Assembly (NCBI GenBank): GCA_023410575.1
Contig: JAEYPP010000015.1
Coordinates: 73,707-137,706, forward strand
Length of the DNA: 64,000 nt
Direction: 5' to 3'
Source: Bacillota bacterium
GTDB taxonomy: Bacteria; Bacillota; Clostridia; Lachnospirales; Lachnospiraceae
In this document: one piece after another, positions 19,101 through 27,961 of the stretch
Numbering within the stretch: position 1 is the stretch's first letter
How the letters are laid out: each line of letters opens with the position of its first letter
Program-made: the position numbers and the translations under genes
Notes under the pieces: generated by a model
Databases searched by the model: none
Seen by the model: only the letters and a program-made list of their open reading frames with translations
Told to the model about the DNA's origin: nothing

Positions 19101-19402
19101 TGTTTGGATTCTTCAAAAAATTCCAAAGCTACATGTGCTGTAACAAATCCAGTTCTCTCATATGGCCGATTTTCCCGCCCCGTCTTACATCGTACATAAC
19201 CATCTAGTTTACGTTTCCCATTTTCATGAGCCGCTTTATTAAAATGATTTTTTGATGCTGTAATAACGAACTGTATTGCATCCAAGATGGTTGATTTACC
19301 AGCCCCATTCTCGCCTGAGAGCAACGCCGACTGATCGAATGTTATCGTCTCATTAAAAAAACGATGCCAGTTAATCAATCTCACTCTCGTCAGTCTCTTC
19401 AT
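16127..19402 (-). CDS. jetC: Wadjet protein JetC (SMC/MukB-like ATPase)
   Basis: A 1091-residue SMC-like ATPase. Walker A GENGAGKSTILDAIQF is near residue 35, two long coiled coils run through the middle (e.g. LKDKLERLVDEKKSLNIEV; YKQKIAILNNVKDC), a hinge-like region sits around 480-600, and the C-terminal head carries the signature GGETQTPFYVTVAASFLQL and Walker B LILFDEAFNNMDDERI. With JetA and JetB it forms a condensin-like DNA-extrusion motor that detects closed circular DNA. Start ATG 19402 has GGAGG 9 nt upstream; it overlaps jetB by 32 bp. Confidence 0.94.
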   Translation of the reverse strand: MKRLTRVRLINWHRFFNETITFDQSALLSGENGAGKSTILDAIQFVITASKNHFNKAAHENGKRKLDGYVRCKTGRENRPYERTGFVTAHVALEFFEESKQKYFILGAVVDSAVPEKEPTTVWYHLEGLPLEDSMFFQGMTPRNIDNFKVVNKQNLKLVTKIQTDARKQFKNRFGRIDDKFFELIPKSLAFKPIDDIKDFVYSYVLDKKEVNIEELKENVRTYQELEKILQVIAIKLLRLEKINEKYKEVQTYLRREKVYEYYIARVNVVINESGIAHESNKIKQNELKMKELNEKQKVREQQRDSKDKQRTNLKVELEGSDEYRALQQIQEEIKRLKDKLERLVDEKKSLNIEVRNSLKKATVLTNYYKEIDQTKSIVSFLKLLNDYIACFERIEDCSDYATASYLVERLIQEKNARAEEIRKQLYELNDNLSKENEKKKDSKQIIERLEQKKLNYPTSVLRLLHAIKAEFQKLNRNIEPRILCELLQVTKQKWTNAIEGYLNTQRFYLLVEPDDFDWALSIYKRLKEREQLYGVGLINTAKLEVYDEVKEDSLAACVTSESIYAKQYINMVLGKVICCEKEEQLKLHEVAITPGCMKYQNHVVSAIAPKLYEVPFIGQEAYKVQLEQERQRLQEYEKNIIEYKQKIAILNNVKDCIATDYEQGIKYNVTKYAEYKYTVNTLEKAMIDEKTLKENATYIEKQIQLESIEEEIKKLVDEIRNCDMEIGSCGKTILISKESIQNYQSKIQELEQELKAAEQMIQDDLNHVAKDFEELLNQKDMYKLKEDYDKARARNHTMKESATVDLITKMNEYKSQHDFGAEASLQGYSSFSDEYDKLNNSEILKYQEQVVKAKKIAEEEFREQFLSKLQENIKKAHGEMKLLNKALENITFGSEKYKFEFSPSKKYSMYYEMIMDDFNLMEGNSIFSGIFNETHREVIEELFEKLTAEGENSTKVLEEFTDYRSYMDYDIKIDHGDGSFSYYSKVCEEKSGGETQTPFYVTVAASFLQLYSNSIGGESIGLILFDEAFNNMDDERIAGVLEFFKQLNLQIIVAAPPDKIQYIAPSIHNTLLVLKDNETSYVERYSYEGV

Positions 19403-19985
19403 GATTGCTCTCCTCCTTTTTATAAATCTCCATCTTTTTATAAGCCTCTTTAATATCATCTACTCGAATTGCCATTAGAATCGAATCATATATCAAAATT
19501 CTAGAATCTTCTTTTGTTAAGTCTTTATCCAACGGCTCGATTAAGTTAAACTTCTTAAATAACTTTAATGTATTATTCATCGTTGTTTTATCGATTAGTT
19601 TTTCCCGAATCTTTAACGCCAGATACTTATCTTGAATCTCTCCAACATCAATGATGACATCATTGGATAAGGACAATTCACTTCTCTTCTCATCGTACAG
19701 AATTCGCAATATAATTAGTATAATCGATTCAAATAGCTTTAGATTCAATCGATTGGTATTCTCTTGATTTACCATTTGTACAACACCATACTCTTCGTTG
19801 ATATCTAATCGATATCCTAATACTTTAATATACTGTTCAAAGATAAGACGATATCTCAGAATAAAGTAATAGTCACTCTTGGTTGTCTCGTTCTTTTTAA
19901 TAACAAAACAGTTTGCAAACAATTGATTACAAATACGTTTAAATGTTGTTTGTTCTAAGTTCGACATTCCTTGTAGAAACTCCAT
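19371..19985 (-). CDS. jetB: Wadjet protein JetB (MukE-like, DUF4194)
   Basis: A 204-residue DUF4194-type subunit, built of winged-helix folds (FKRICNQLFANCFVIKKNET, ESIILIILRILYDEKRSEL, GEIQDKYLALKIREKLIDK, LKLFKKFNLIEPLD), with a very acidic tail (NHEETDESEID). By analogy with MukE it binds the kleisin JetA and DNA. It follows jetA by 17 bp and overlaps jetC, so the four subunits are made from one mRNA. Confidence 0.88.
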   Translation of the reverse strand: MEFLQGMSNLEQTTFKRICNQLFANCFVIKKNETTKSDYYFILRYRLIFEQYIKVLGYRLDINEEYGVVQMVNQENTNRLNLKLFESIILIILRILYDEKRSELSLSNDVIIDVGEIQDKYLALKIREKLIDKTTMNNTLKLFKKFNLIEPLDKDLTKEDSRILIYDSILMAIRVDDIKEAYKKMEIYKKEESNHEETDESEID

Positions 19986-20002
19986 AAAATCCCCCTAATC
20001 TT

Positions 20003-21394
20003 CTATACTCTCCAAATCTCATAATCCCGAAATCGATAACCATTCACACTAATGACTTCTTTGACCTCAACACGATATCTCATCCGTTTTCTCTGTCCAT
20101 ACAATCGGATATAGATTAGCTTCATAAAATCTTCCTGCGTTATGATTGGAAATTCTGAAGCACGCATAACTTTCTTATCCTTTAGAACGGAATCAACATA
20201 CTTTGTAATCATATCAATACTTAATACTTTCGCTAGCTTTTCTTCCATTTCGTGGCGTTTTACTAAACGCATCTCTTCATCAATTTCAACCACTTTCATC
20301 TCTTCTGGTTCAAATTCTTTTCTCCCTTGTAATGGAGTGTACAAAGAACTCTCATCCATAAAAGTACTAGAATATAAATGAATCATAGAATCAATAAACT
20401 CAAACTCATAAATAGAATTTAGATCAAGAGAATCTTGATTTATATGTTGATTGAGATATACCAAAATATCTTTTAGCTGACCTTTCACATCTTCACTACT
20501 TGAGAGAAGAAACTTTGCTCGATTGACTGCTGCCTTCTGATATTGGGTACTCTTTTTATAGATTTCTGCTAAGATATCATCCATATGATTAAAAGCATCA
20601 ATAATGTTGCTTAATGTATTATAAACATATTCCTCTGCTTCTTCTTCTGATAGCTCCTTCACCTCAGCAATATCATGAACAGCAGCACTTATATAATTTT
20701 CATCATTTTGCTTTTTTAATAATCGCTCTATGATCTCAGGACGGAATTTCGCTACATTGTCTGACGTCAACAAGCGATGATATGCTTTATCAATAATATT
20801 GATCATATAATCTTCAAATAAAGTTTCCATGATTTGAGCCACCGTACTATGTTTCGTCAAATCATCGATATATTTTTTTATATTAGAATTTAATGTCTTT
20901 AAACCGGTAATCAACTTATCTGTATTTTCATAAATTTGAATGAATGCAATACCCGGTTTTTCTGTATCGGAAAAGACCAAATGATAAATCACATATATGT
21001 ATCCTTGATATTCGATCTTTTCCTGTTTTGAGATACTAATTAGTGACTTCATGATTTCTACGGCATAGTCATAAAAATTCACTTTCTGTTCGTGACTTTT
21101 ATTTGTTTCTATATTGATCCAACCACATTCCTGAAGTCTTCGAATCATGTAGTTAGCCTTTTCTCTATTATCAGAATTATCTAATCCAACTTCAAAATCC
21201 TCACATTCCAATTCTAATGATAAATTGGAGTCAAAATAATAAATCAATTCATCAATCACTGCTTCACGTGACACACCAAATGACAATTGATTATTCATAA
21301 TTCCAAATATTTTCTCTAAGCATTCCCAATATACTCTTTTATTCAGACTCGCTAAGATGCTAAAAAAGCGCTCCGGTATAACATCAAATATCAT
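20003..21394 (-). CDS. jetA: Wadjet protein JetA (kleisin, MukF-like)
   Basis: A 463-residue JetA: N-terminal winged helix (IPERFFSILASLNKRVYWEC, LEKIFGIM), a helical middle with LSEEEAEEYVYNTLSNII and a C-terminal winged helix (SEFPIITQEDFMKLIYIRLY). It bridges the two JetC heads. It is the first gene of the operon, with jetB 17 bp after it. The 350-bp upstream region is shared divergently with the LRR gene. Identity is supported mainly by order and size with jetBCD. Confidence 0.88.
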   Translation of the reverse strand: MIFDVIPERFFSILASLNKRVYWECLEKIFGIMNNQLSFGVSREAVIDELIYYFDSNLSLELECEDFEVGLDNSDNREKANYMIRRLQECGWINIETNKSHEQKVNFYDYAVEIMKSLISISKQEKIEYQGYIYVIYHLVFSDTEKPGIAFIQIYENTDKLITGLKTLNSNIKKYIDDLTKHSTVAQIMETLFEDYMINIIDKAYHRLLTSDNVAKFRPEIIERLLKKQNDENYISAAVHDIAEVKELSEEEAEEYVYNTLSNIIDAFNHMDDILAEIYKKSTQYQKAAVNRAKFLLSSSEDVKGQLKDILVYLNQHINQDSLDLNSIYEFEFIDSMIHLYSSTFMDESSLYTPLQGRKEFEPEEMKVVEIDEEMRLVKRHEMEEKLAKVLSIDMITKYVDSVLKDKKVMRASEFPIITQEDFMKLIYIRLYGQRKRMRYRVEVKEVISVNGYRFRDYEIWRV

Positions 21395-21550
21395 ATCATG
21401 ACCTTTCTATTGTTATTTCTGTATTTATCTAACATCTATATAATAGCATATAATCGTTATTTATGTATACTTGAAACATTAAGAAGTTTGTGTCTAGTAG
21501 AGCGTTTCGCTTTATTTCCTACTTTCTCATACACAGCAGAAATAGAAGCC

Positions 21551-21690
21551 AAAAAAGTCCCAACCAATAAAGATTAGGACTAATCTGTATTCATTGTTAT
21601 AATTGATCCATTGCTATCGAGTATCGCAACTTTAAAATAGGTATCATAAAAAACCTGCTTTTACTTGTACATACTTTGTATTATAATAAA
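21551..21690 (-). other. terminator plus short C-terminal gene remnant
   Basis: A hairpin at 21551-21581 (minus strand, AGTCCTAATC / GGTTGGGACT, then TTTTTT) follows a short minus frame reading KAGFFYDTYFKVAILDSNG and SIITMNTD then stop. This looks like the tail of a lost gene with its terminator. The hairpin sequence is closely related to the terminator of the tRNA-Ser at 62134 and to a copy at 61377. Confidence 0.4.
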
Positions 21691-21748
21691 GATAAGGTTG
21701 TTATAAAAAAGTACAGAACATAAGAACAATTGAGATAGGAGAAATAAA

Positions 21749-22249
21749 ATGGAATTTTATTATCGCTTATTTGAAGATAATACATTTTGTGTTACCTCAT
21801 ATAAAGGAAATGAGACACATGTAGTAATTCCAACTACGAAGAATATTACTATTCTTTATGATGACTTATTTAAAGGACATGCAGAAATTATCTCTGTAAG
21901 TATCCCAGATACCGTAACCAATATTGGTGGCTTTGTATTTGATGGCTGTATCAATTTAAAAGAATTAAAGTTGCCTCCGAACCTAATAAATTTGTGGCAG
22001 TATGCCATGACTCGATGTGGCATTGAATCCATTACCATTCCCGGCAGCGTTCCCTCCATAGTTCCTTTTACCTTTAACCAATGTAAGAATTTAAGAGAAG
22101 TATATCTTAAGGAAGGCACCACGAAAATATGCGGTTGGGCCTTTAAGGATTGTATCTCATTAAAAACAGTGTATCTTCCAAAAACACTAACTGATATAAG
22201 TAAGAATGCATTTGAAGGTTGTGAAGACATTACCTTAGAATATTATTAA
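21749..22249 (+). CDS. leucine-rich-repeat protein (BspA type, LRR_5)
   Basis: A 166-residue protein made of about five BspA-type repeats, e.g. ISVSIPDTVTNIGGFVFDGC, LKELKLPPNLINLWQYAM, IESITIPGSVPSIVPFTFNQC, LREVYLKEGTTKICGWAFKDC and LKTVYLPKTLTDISKNAFEGC. These form a curved solenoid used for protein contacts. No signal peptide or anchor is seen, so it is probably cytosolic. Ribosome site GATAGGAG is 7 nt upstream. It converges on, and overlaps by 20 bp, the broken AraC gene. Partner unknown. Confidence 0.85.
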   Translation: MEFYYRLFEDNTFCVTSYKGNETHVVIPTTKNITILYDDLFKGHAEIISVSIPDTVTNIGGFVFDGCINLKELKLPPNLINLWQYAMTRCGIESITIPGSVPSIVPFTFNQCKNLREVYLKEGTTKICGWAFKDCISLKTVYLPKTLTDISKNAFEGCEDITLEYY

Positions 22250-22893
22250 CACACTTCTCTTCCTGCTCGTAGAACATTTTTTGAGCTTTTCTAATTCTGC
22301 ACTGTATTTGAAATTGATGTGGTGTAAGTCCTACTTCTTTTTTAAATTGGAGTATCATATGAAACGAACTTATACATATCTCGTTTGACATATCTTCGAT
22401 AGAAATTGATGTTTCTGGCACTTCTAATAGCTTATGCTTTAGGTCCTTAGAATAATTGTCATTTGTTATGTTCTTTAATTTATTCGCTAATAACAATATC
22501 AATCCATCTGATAAAAGTTCTGAATATCTAGCTGCAATTTCCTTTTCGCCCAATAATTCATTTAATTTTTTTCTATCATTAATTTGATATTATCAATATC
22601 TTTGCGAACTAAATAATCTTGATGAATACAAAAACTAAGCATTGTATATGAACAATCACTAAATAGCTTTATGGAATGCGGTACATTCATTGGGATTGTA
22701 AAGATACTATCTGATTTACATACAAGTTTTTCAGTATTAGTTTCAATTATAATTTCACCATTAACAACAATCCCCATAGTATAATGTTCAGCATGAGTAT
22801 GTAAAGATAAGCAGTATTAACTTTATTAAGCAGTACAATATCTATTGTATTATTGTTACTTGGAAAATAAAATACATTTTCGTTATTAGCCAT
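22230..22893 (-). pseudogene. AraC-family regulator, frameshifted and truncated
   Basis: Three pieces in different frames make one AraC regulator: N-terminal cupin (MANNENVFYFPSNNNTIDI from 22893, then THAEHYTMGIVVNGEI, then TIPMNVPHSIKLFS) and the C-terminal HTH (SIEDMSNEICISSFHMILQF, GLTPHQFQIQCRIRKAQK). Frame breaks lie near 22805 and in a run of seven A near 22570. The last DNA-binding helix is missing; the end overlaps the LRR gene. It is very probably inactive. Confidence 0.75.
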
Positions 22894-22965
22894 TATGCTT
22901 TTCCTTTCTCTTTTTTATACATGACACATGCTCAACTTTAAATAATCACGTGCTTTCAAGACATC

Positions 22966-23283
22966 TTACACGCCTCGTAATCGCGCCTCAATATCTGATG
23001 CTGTATACAAAACATCTGTTACAATAACTTTATCACCACGAATTGTATAGAATACCGAATAATTATCTACAAGCATTCTTCTTAATTCCATTCTCTTCTC
23101 CGGTTCAGATTCCATAATTCTAAATCGTTCTGGAAAATTAACTAATGTCAAAATCTCGTCGGCAATTCGATTATATTGTCCCATTGCATTTTCAGGTGAA
23201 AGCAAATCTATCGCAATATAATTATATATATCCTCCATATCCTGCAATGCTTCCCTTGTAATCTCAACCTTATATTTCTCCAT
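22966..23283 (-). CDS. RelE/ParE-family toxin
   Basis: A 105-residue toxin of the RelE/ParE fold: YKVEITREALQDMEDIYNYI at the start, FPERFRIMESEPEKRMELRR, and the C-terminal strands NYSVFYTIRGDKVIVTDVLY. RelE members cut mRNA on the ribosome and ParE members poison gyrase; sequence alone does not decide. It shares one base with the antitoxin stop region, giving coupled translation. Confidence 0.88.
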   Translation of the reverse strand: MEKYKVEITREALQDMEDIYNYIAIDLLSPENAMGQYNRIADEILTLVNFPERFRIMESEPEKRMELRRMLVDNYSVFYTIRGDKVIVTDVLYTASDIEARLRGV

Positions 23284-23585
23284 TAGTGCCTCTCTCTAAA
23301 TGCTGCAAATGCACTAGCTGCATCCTCAACATTCCCTTTCTCAATATCCGCATAGCCTTTTTCCAATTTTTGATGTATCTGTGATACGGACATCGTATCT
23401 GTATTCACAGAATTAGCAGTCTTCGGCAATACAACAGAAAAAGGAATTCCCCCTATCAATGATATTTGTTTCAAGTACATATCTATTGCTGTAGCCATTG
23501 GTATTCCTAATTGAGCAAGTACATTTTCTGCGTTTTCTTTTACATCAGGATTGACTCTTAAATTTAATGTTGTCGTTTTTCCCAT
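23283..23585 (-). CDS. RelB/DinJ-family antitoxin
   Basis: A 100-residue antitoxin: N-terminal ribbon-helix-helix (KTTTLNLRVNPDVKENAENV, LAQLGIPMATAIDMYL, then IPFSV, typical of RelB/DinJ), and an acidic C-terminal toxin-binding tail. Start ATG 23585 follows GGAGG by 8 nt; the ATG 15 nt upstream lacks a ribosome site. The palindrome at 23610-23632 upstream is the likely operator. Confidence 0.88.
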   Translation of the reverse strand: MGKTTTLNLRVNPDVKENAENVLAQLGIPMATAIDMYLKQISLIGGIPFSVVLPKTANSVNTDTMSVSQIHQKLEKGYADIEKGNVEDAASAFAAFRERH

Positions 23586-23609
23586 AATAAACACCTCCAT
23601 TTTTCTATA

Positions 23610-23632
23610 TTGTAACGCATTTTGCGTTACAA
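23610..23632. promoter_or_regulatory. toxin-antitoxin operator palindrome
   Basis: Perfect inverted repeat TTGTAACGCA (23610-23619), 3-nt spacer, TGCGTTACAA (23623-23632), 25 bp ahead of the antitoxin start. Ribbon-helix-helix antitoxins bind such sites to repress their own operon. Confidence 0.7.
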
Positions 23633-23671
23633 GTCAATCTATTTATGATATATACTTCCTATGAGACAATT

Positions 23672-24058
23672 TTAAACCTTTTCATCCGGAATAGTATCTT
23701 TTACAACAATTGCGGTTTTCACCTTATGAATTCTTTTCATCGGACTTTTAATTATATAATCTTCTAACCAAGAAAAGAGAGTGGAAAGGCTTCTGCGAAT
23801 ATTATCAATAGTTACCTTTCCACAATTATTTATTGACTGATACTCAACAAGATATTTCCGTAGCAGTTCGGTAGTTATCTTTACCACTGGAATGTCAATT
23901 GTTTCTAGCATCTTTTCGATATTACACCTATAATAACGTATTGTTTTGTCGGAACATCCTTCTAGGTGCTTTGCAGTCAAAAACATATCCAGAAATTCTT
24001 CGTTACCGGTTTGCAGATAATCAGAGGTCTTATTCTCAGATAATCTGTTTACTAACAC
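23672..24058 (-). pseudogene. truncated tyrosine recombinase (N-terminal core-binding domain only)
   Basis: 128 residues matching the SAM-like N-terminal domain of phage/transposon integrases: FLDMFLTAKHLEGCSDKTIR, VVKITTELLRKYLVEYQ and TIDNIRRSLSTLFSWLEDYI. It stops at IVVKDTIPDEKV, just where the catalytic domain would begin, so none of the R-H-R-Y residues is present. It starts at a GTG overlapping the oxidase stop codon. It marks a past mobile element at this spot, next to the toxin-antitoxin pair. Confidence 0.75.
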
Positions 24059-27000
24059 TTCCTGTAGTTTCTAATCTTACTTACCTCATTACAATCATCG
24101 CTTACGATTCGTATCATTCCCCACATTCCCTGCTCAATATCCCAAGTAATATTGGCTGATTGATACATATAATCCCCAGGTTGTTCCTCAACATACTCTG
24201 AGTAGTCTAGTAACTTTCGTTCAAACGTATTTCCAGCAGATATCGCTGTCGTTGTCCCTTTGATTCGTGATGATAGATAGTTGGAATCCTCATATGCCAA
24301 ATTATTGTGAATCGCTAAGGACGTAGCACGTGATCGATCTCCTGGCATAATAACATTCATTACCTTAGAATCACCACTTCTTGCATAGAAAATAGGCGTT
24401 GATGCATCTCCATTAAACTCAGGAAGAGATGCAAAGACCTCACTTACAACATCATTTACTAACAAACGATTGTAAAATGGTTCGGATCGTAGGTTATACC
24501 CCTTCATACCTTGATCTTCTGTATCAAACATTTCTGACGTTGGCTCTACGGTTGGTTCAAAATACATTCTAGGAAGTAACCTTCCTTCCTTATCTTCCAA
24601 GTAAATTCCATTGTGTGGGATAAGAGTAAACTGTCGATACGTTGGTAAAAAGAAATTCTCAATGATCAGCTGATCACCCATAGTGGCAGGTTTACCAGTA
24701 AAATTATCTCTCGCTAACGATCCTGGTGCGATGCAATTGATAGCTCCAAAGGCTCCATGTTTTCGGTGATTCATCGTATCCACCAAATCAACCAAAAGCG
24801 CTTGCTTTGCATCCTCTGGATAGTACCATTGATATACTACGGTCTGACCTGGACTTACCGTTTGATCTGGATTGTATCCAACCGTTACGCCATCCGAGGT
24901 TCTAACATCATAGATAGCTCCACTACTATGCAAACCAATTCGATTACTATATGGCCATGGACGTTGAACCGGAACTTCTGGAAATTGCGGAATCTCCAAC
25001 TGTAAAGGCAATAGATTCGTCAACGTTATCTCCAAGCCTTCTCCCGCATTCACGGTAAGAATCAGAGGTTTTGGATTGATTTCCCCACGGATTACTTTGT
25101 TAGCATCCTCATATAGCACATAAGTGATACCATACGGGTCATGATCTAGGAACTTATTATATACAATGTCAGTATGAACTGCTGCTATATGATATTTTTG
25201 TATCCTTAATCCTTCTGAAAATACACTCTTAGAAACTTCATCCGAGGCAATTTGTATTGCTTTCTCCTTCTTCTTTCTACATTTACACGTTCTCAACTTT
25301 TTACGATCTCCCAATTTGTGTAAACATCTCTTTCGTTTACCATGAACTCTTAGAATTCCCCATACACCTAACCACAAATCATCCATTCCACCAGAGTAAT
25401 ATAGTACATCGAAGTCTTTTTGTGGTTTATTATTTTGGACACCTTCTAATTCAAATTGGAAGGTATATGCTTCTGATATCCCAATATGCTGTTCTTGAAC
25501 TCGACTAGAATTCACATTCTTGTATTCTTTGCGCCATTGATATCGGTTAAAATTAATGGCATGAGATTCTTCATGCGATCCATCTAATAATCGTATTCGA
25601 ACTGGATCTCCAACATATCCCTCAAAAACAGGAGTCCAAGGATCCCCATGAACATAAGAACTAAATACATCGGCTGGATCACCACCTCGAATCTGGAATG
25701 GAGCAGAGGCATAATTAAATGCCATAACACCAAAATCATCCATTACACCTGGCCTTTCTGGTGGGTTCAGAGGCCGTTTGCAACCATCATAGGCTGGTAT
25801 CCAGTCTGCCACTGCCAAGTTAAACTCCCTAAAATTCGGAATAAATGGATTCTCTATCGCTAATTGTGTACCTGCTAATGCTTTTTTACCCGTATGGCTG
25901 TCTAGGAATTTAGACCCTTCTGGTTCTACCACCAACGCTGCAAATAATCCATGTAACTGATTACTAAGTGCATATAGATGATCATGGAAGAAACATGCCC
26001 TTAATTCCATATCTGAATACCAACGATATACTACGGTTTGACCACAAGCTGCACCAGTAAAGTAATTCCATCCTGTATTTGCTCCATCACTTGACAAGAT
26101 ATCAAACTTAACTAAGTGAACATGAGTGGATGAAAATAATGTTTCAGTTAATGTTTGAAAAGCATTTGGTCCTATTTGGTTTGGTAATTTATTCGTAAAA
26201 TGTATCTCGATGTTCTCATAAGGAAGTGCATGGATAAAAAGTGGCTCTGGTTTTTTTATACCACATCGAATTGCTTCTTCGTCTTCTTTTAGGACATAGA
26301 TCCTTCCCTCCGGATCATGCCAATTTGCTTCATTGTATTGGATTGGAAGTTGTATCGCTACGATATCGTATCTACGAATCTTAGCTCCTTTTTGTACAGG
26401 ATTTACAAACAATGCACCAGGCTGACAATCTTTTACCAGAGCATTCCGTTCTAAATCTGTGATTGGCAATTCTCGACACCACCCAATCGGCGGAACTGGT
26501 GCACATTCTCCAACAACTCCTGGGATGAATAATGGAAAGCCTGGTCTTTCTTTCGTTGGTTTTGGTGGTAATGGTAGGTCAGGTAGTGGGATTAATGGGG
26601 TAATCACTGTATGATCCGGATAATGTCTCGTTCCATCTTCTAATACATTATGGATGCGGTGAATTCCCCACATTCCCTCATCAAAATGAGGATAAAGATG
26701 ACAGTGATAAATCGTATCACCGTAAGCTTTTTGTAAGCTTCCCGCTCCATAGGCAACATCAAAATCATATACTTCTCCTGGTCCAATCGCGATCGAATCT
26801 AGATAATCAGTACCTGGATCTTGTCGAATGCTATTCCACTGTTGTAAATGAAGGTGAAAAATATGTGTTTCTTGCATTCCTGCACTGATTGCATACCAAC
26901 GAATTGGATCGCCGACATAAGCTCTTGGAAGTATCGTAGGTGGTGGATCGCCAAATACCCAAGAATCATGGTGAACTTCTTCTCCCGTACTGTTTTGATC

Positions 27001-27705
27001 AACAATTCCTTGCTCTATGAGATTAAGCCTGTTTCTCATTGGCTCGGAACGATAATTAATCGAATGTGTCATCCCTATCATATTCATCATTGGGTCCCAT
27101 GCTAGCTCACCACATCGATTAATGACTGATGTTTCGTCATGAAATAGAGTTACATACTCTCTAAAATCAGGCAAAAACGGATGATGGATGTCAGCAAAAA
27201 CACCACTATGCAGCTCTTTTCCTGATTGAGGATCTGTCCACGTACTTCCTGGTGCCTCCACGATGATAGCTCCAAATAATCCATGAATATTGCTTCCGAT
27301 TTCAGAACTTAAAGGATTTCCCAAATCAGAGAAAAAGTAACCTCCCATTGTTGTAGCTTCCCATTGAAACACATGTGTTTTTCCAGGTGGTACGGTTGTA
27401 TTTTCATTACATCCAACAAAAGCCCCATCGGATGACTGAATCAATCCTGGTAACCCCTTCAAATTGATGGATGCTGGAAAACATAATTCATTGGTAAGAC
27501 ATATTTCTATTGTATCATACTGGTTCACCCTTAGAACAAGCGGCTGTACCAAATCAACATAAGTCCCGGGACAATTTTTTACCTGCCACTCAACCATACT
27601 TTTAAACTCATTTAATACATACATTAAGCCATTGGGATCATAATCACCGTATTTGTTATACACGATGTTAAGCTTAATTGCAGTAACATCAAAATGTCGA
27701 ATCAT
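24052..27705 (-). CDS. three-module multicopper oxidase (MnxG-like)
   Basis: From the ATG at 27705 (GGAGG, 7 nt upstream) the protein is 1217 residues, the size of bacterial Mn(II) oxidase MnxG. It contains three ~400-residue modules, each opening with the same phrase (DVTAIKLNIVYNKYG..DPNG; DIVAIQLPIQYNE..DPEG; HIAAVHTDIVYNKF..DPYG), that is six cupredoxin domains as in ceruloplasmin. Copper ligands are kept only where needed: module 1 has HIFHLH and YHCHLYPHFDEGM (type 1 Cys site), module 2 has THVHL and FFHDHL, which together complete the trinuclear centre; module 3 and the other positions are degenerate. No signal peptide. Three small genes precede it. Confidence 0.88.
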   Translation of the reverse strand: MIRHFDVTAIKLNIVYNKYGDYDPNGLMYVLNEFKSMVEWQVKNCPGTYVDLVQPLVLRVNQYDTIEICLTNELCFPASINLKGLPGLIQSSDGAFVGCNENTTVPPGKTHVFQWEATTMGGYFFSDLGNPLSSEIGSNIHGLFGAIIVEAPGSTWTDPQSGKELHSGVFADIHHPFLPDFREYVTLFHDETSVINRCGELAWDPMMNMIGMTHSINYRSEPMRNRLNLIEQGIVDQNSTGEEVHHDSWVFGDPPPTILPRAYVGDPIRWYAISAGMQETHIFHLHLQQWNSIRQDPGTDYLDSIAIGPGEVYDFDVAYGAGSLQKAYGDTIYHCHLYPHFDEGMWGIHRIHNVLEDGTRHYPDHTVITPLIPLPDLPLPPKPTKERPGFPLFIPGVVGECAPVPPIGWCRELPITDLERNALVKDCQPGALFVNPVQKGAKIRRYDIVAIQLPIQYNEANWHDPEGRIYVLKEDEEAIRCGIKKPEPLFIHALPYENIEIHFTNKLPNQIGPNAFQTLTETLFSSTHVHLVKFDILSSDGANTGWNYFTGAACGQTVVYRWYSDMELRACFFHDHLYALSNQLHGLFAALVVEPEGSKFLDSHTGKKALAGTQLAIENPFIPNFREFNLAVADWIPAYDGCKRPLNPPERPGVMDDFGVMAFNYASAPFQIRGGDPADVFSSYVHGDPWTPVFEGYVGDPVRIRLLDGSHEESHAINFNRYQWRKEYKNVNSSRVQEQHIGISEAYTFQFELEGVQNNKPQKDFDVLYYSGGMDDLWLGVWGILRVHGKRKRCLHKLGDRKKLRTCKCRKKKEKAIQIASDEVSKSVFSEGLRIQKYHIAAVHTDIVYNKFLDHDPYGITYVLYEDANKVIRGEINPKPLILTVNAGEGLEITLTNLLPLQLEIPQFPEVPVQRPWPYSNRIGLHSSGAIYDVRTSDGVTVGYNPDQTVSPGQTVVYQWYYPEDAKQALLVDLVDTMNHRKHGAFGAINCIAPGSLARDNFTGKPATMGDQLIIENFFLPTYRQFTLIPHNGIYLEDKEGRLLPRMYFEPTVEPTSEMFDTEDQGMKGYNLRSEPFYNRLLVNDVVSEVFASLPEFNGDASTPIFYARSGDSKVMNVIMPGDRSRATSLAIHNNLAYEDSNYLSSRIKGTTTAISAGNTFERKLLDYSEYVEEQPGDYMYQSANITWDIEQGMWGMIRIVSDDCNEVSKIRNYRKC

Positions 27706-27722
27706 ACAACTACCTCCATTCT

Positions 27723-27950
27723 CTACCAAACTGTAGGTATTTTGCACTCATCATTTTCTATAAAAAATGCAGAAATCGCATCTTTTCTAATGTGAAATAC
27801 ACGATCCTTAAGTGGTAACGGAATGCCAAATTCAGCCTTCACATTGATATAGTCTTTGTCTAATGACACGAGGATGCCTACTAAAAAAAATGGATAAGCC
27901 TCTGTCATAACAAGAATCTTACTTTTAGTTTGAAACGTCCTATCTTCCAT
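27723..27950 (-). CDS. small oxidase-associated protein A
   Basis: A 75-residue protein 17 bp upstream of the oxidase start. Its core (PFFLVGILVSLDKDYINVKA, PLPLKDRVFHIRKDAISAFF) resembles the core of the next gene (PLMVAILEHVTSDYVYLKHV, PTPLIIPIKQIAWFM), so the two are probably paralogues. In Bacillus the MnxG oxidase works with two small related subunits, MnxE and MnxF; the arrangement here is similar, but the sequence match to those proteins cannot be judged by eye. Confidence 0.6.
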   Translation of the reverse strand: MEDRTFQTKSKILVMTEAYPFFLVGILVSLDKDYINVKAEFGIPLPLKDRVFHIRKDAISAFFIENDECKIPTVW

Positions 27951-27961
27951 AGCTCTCCCCC

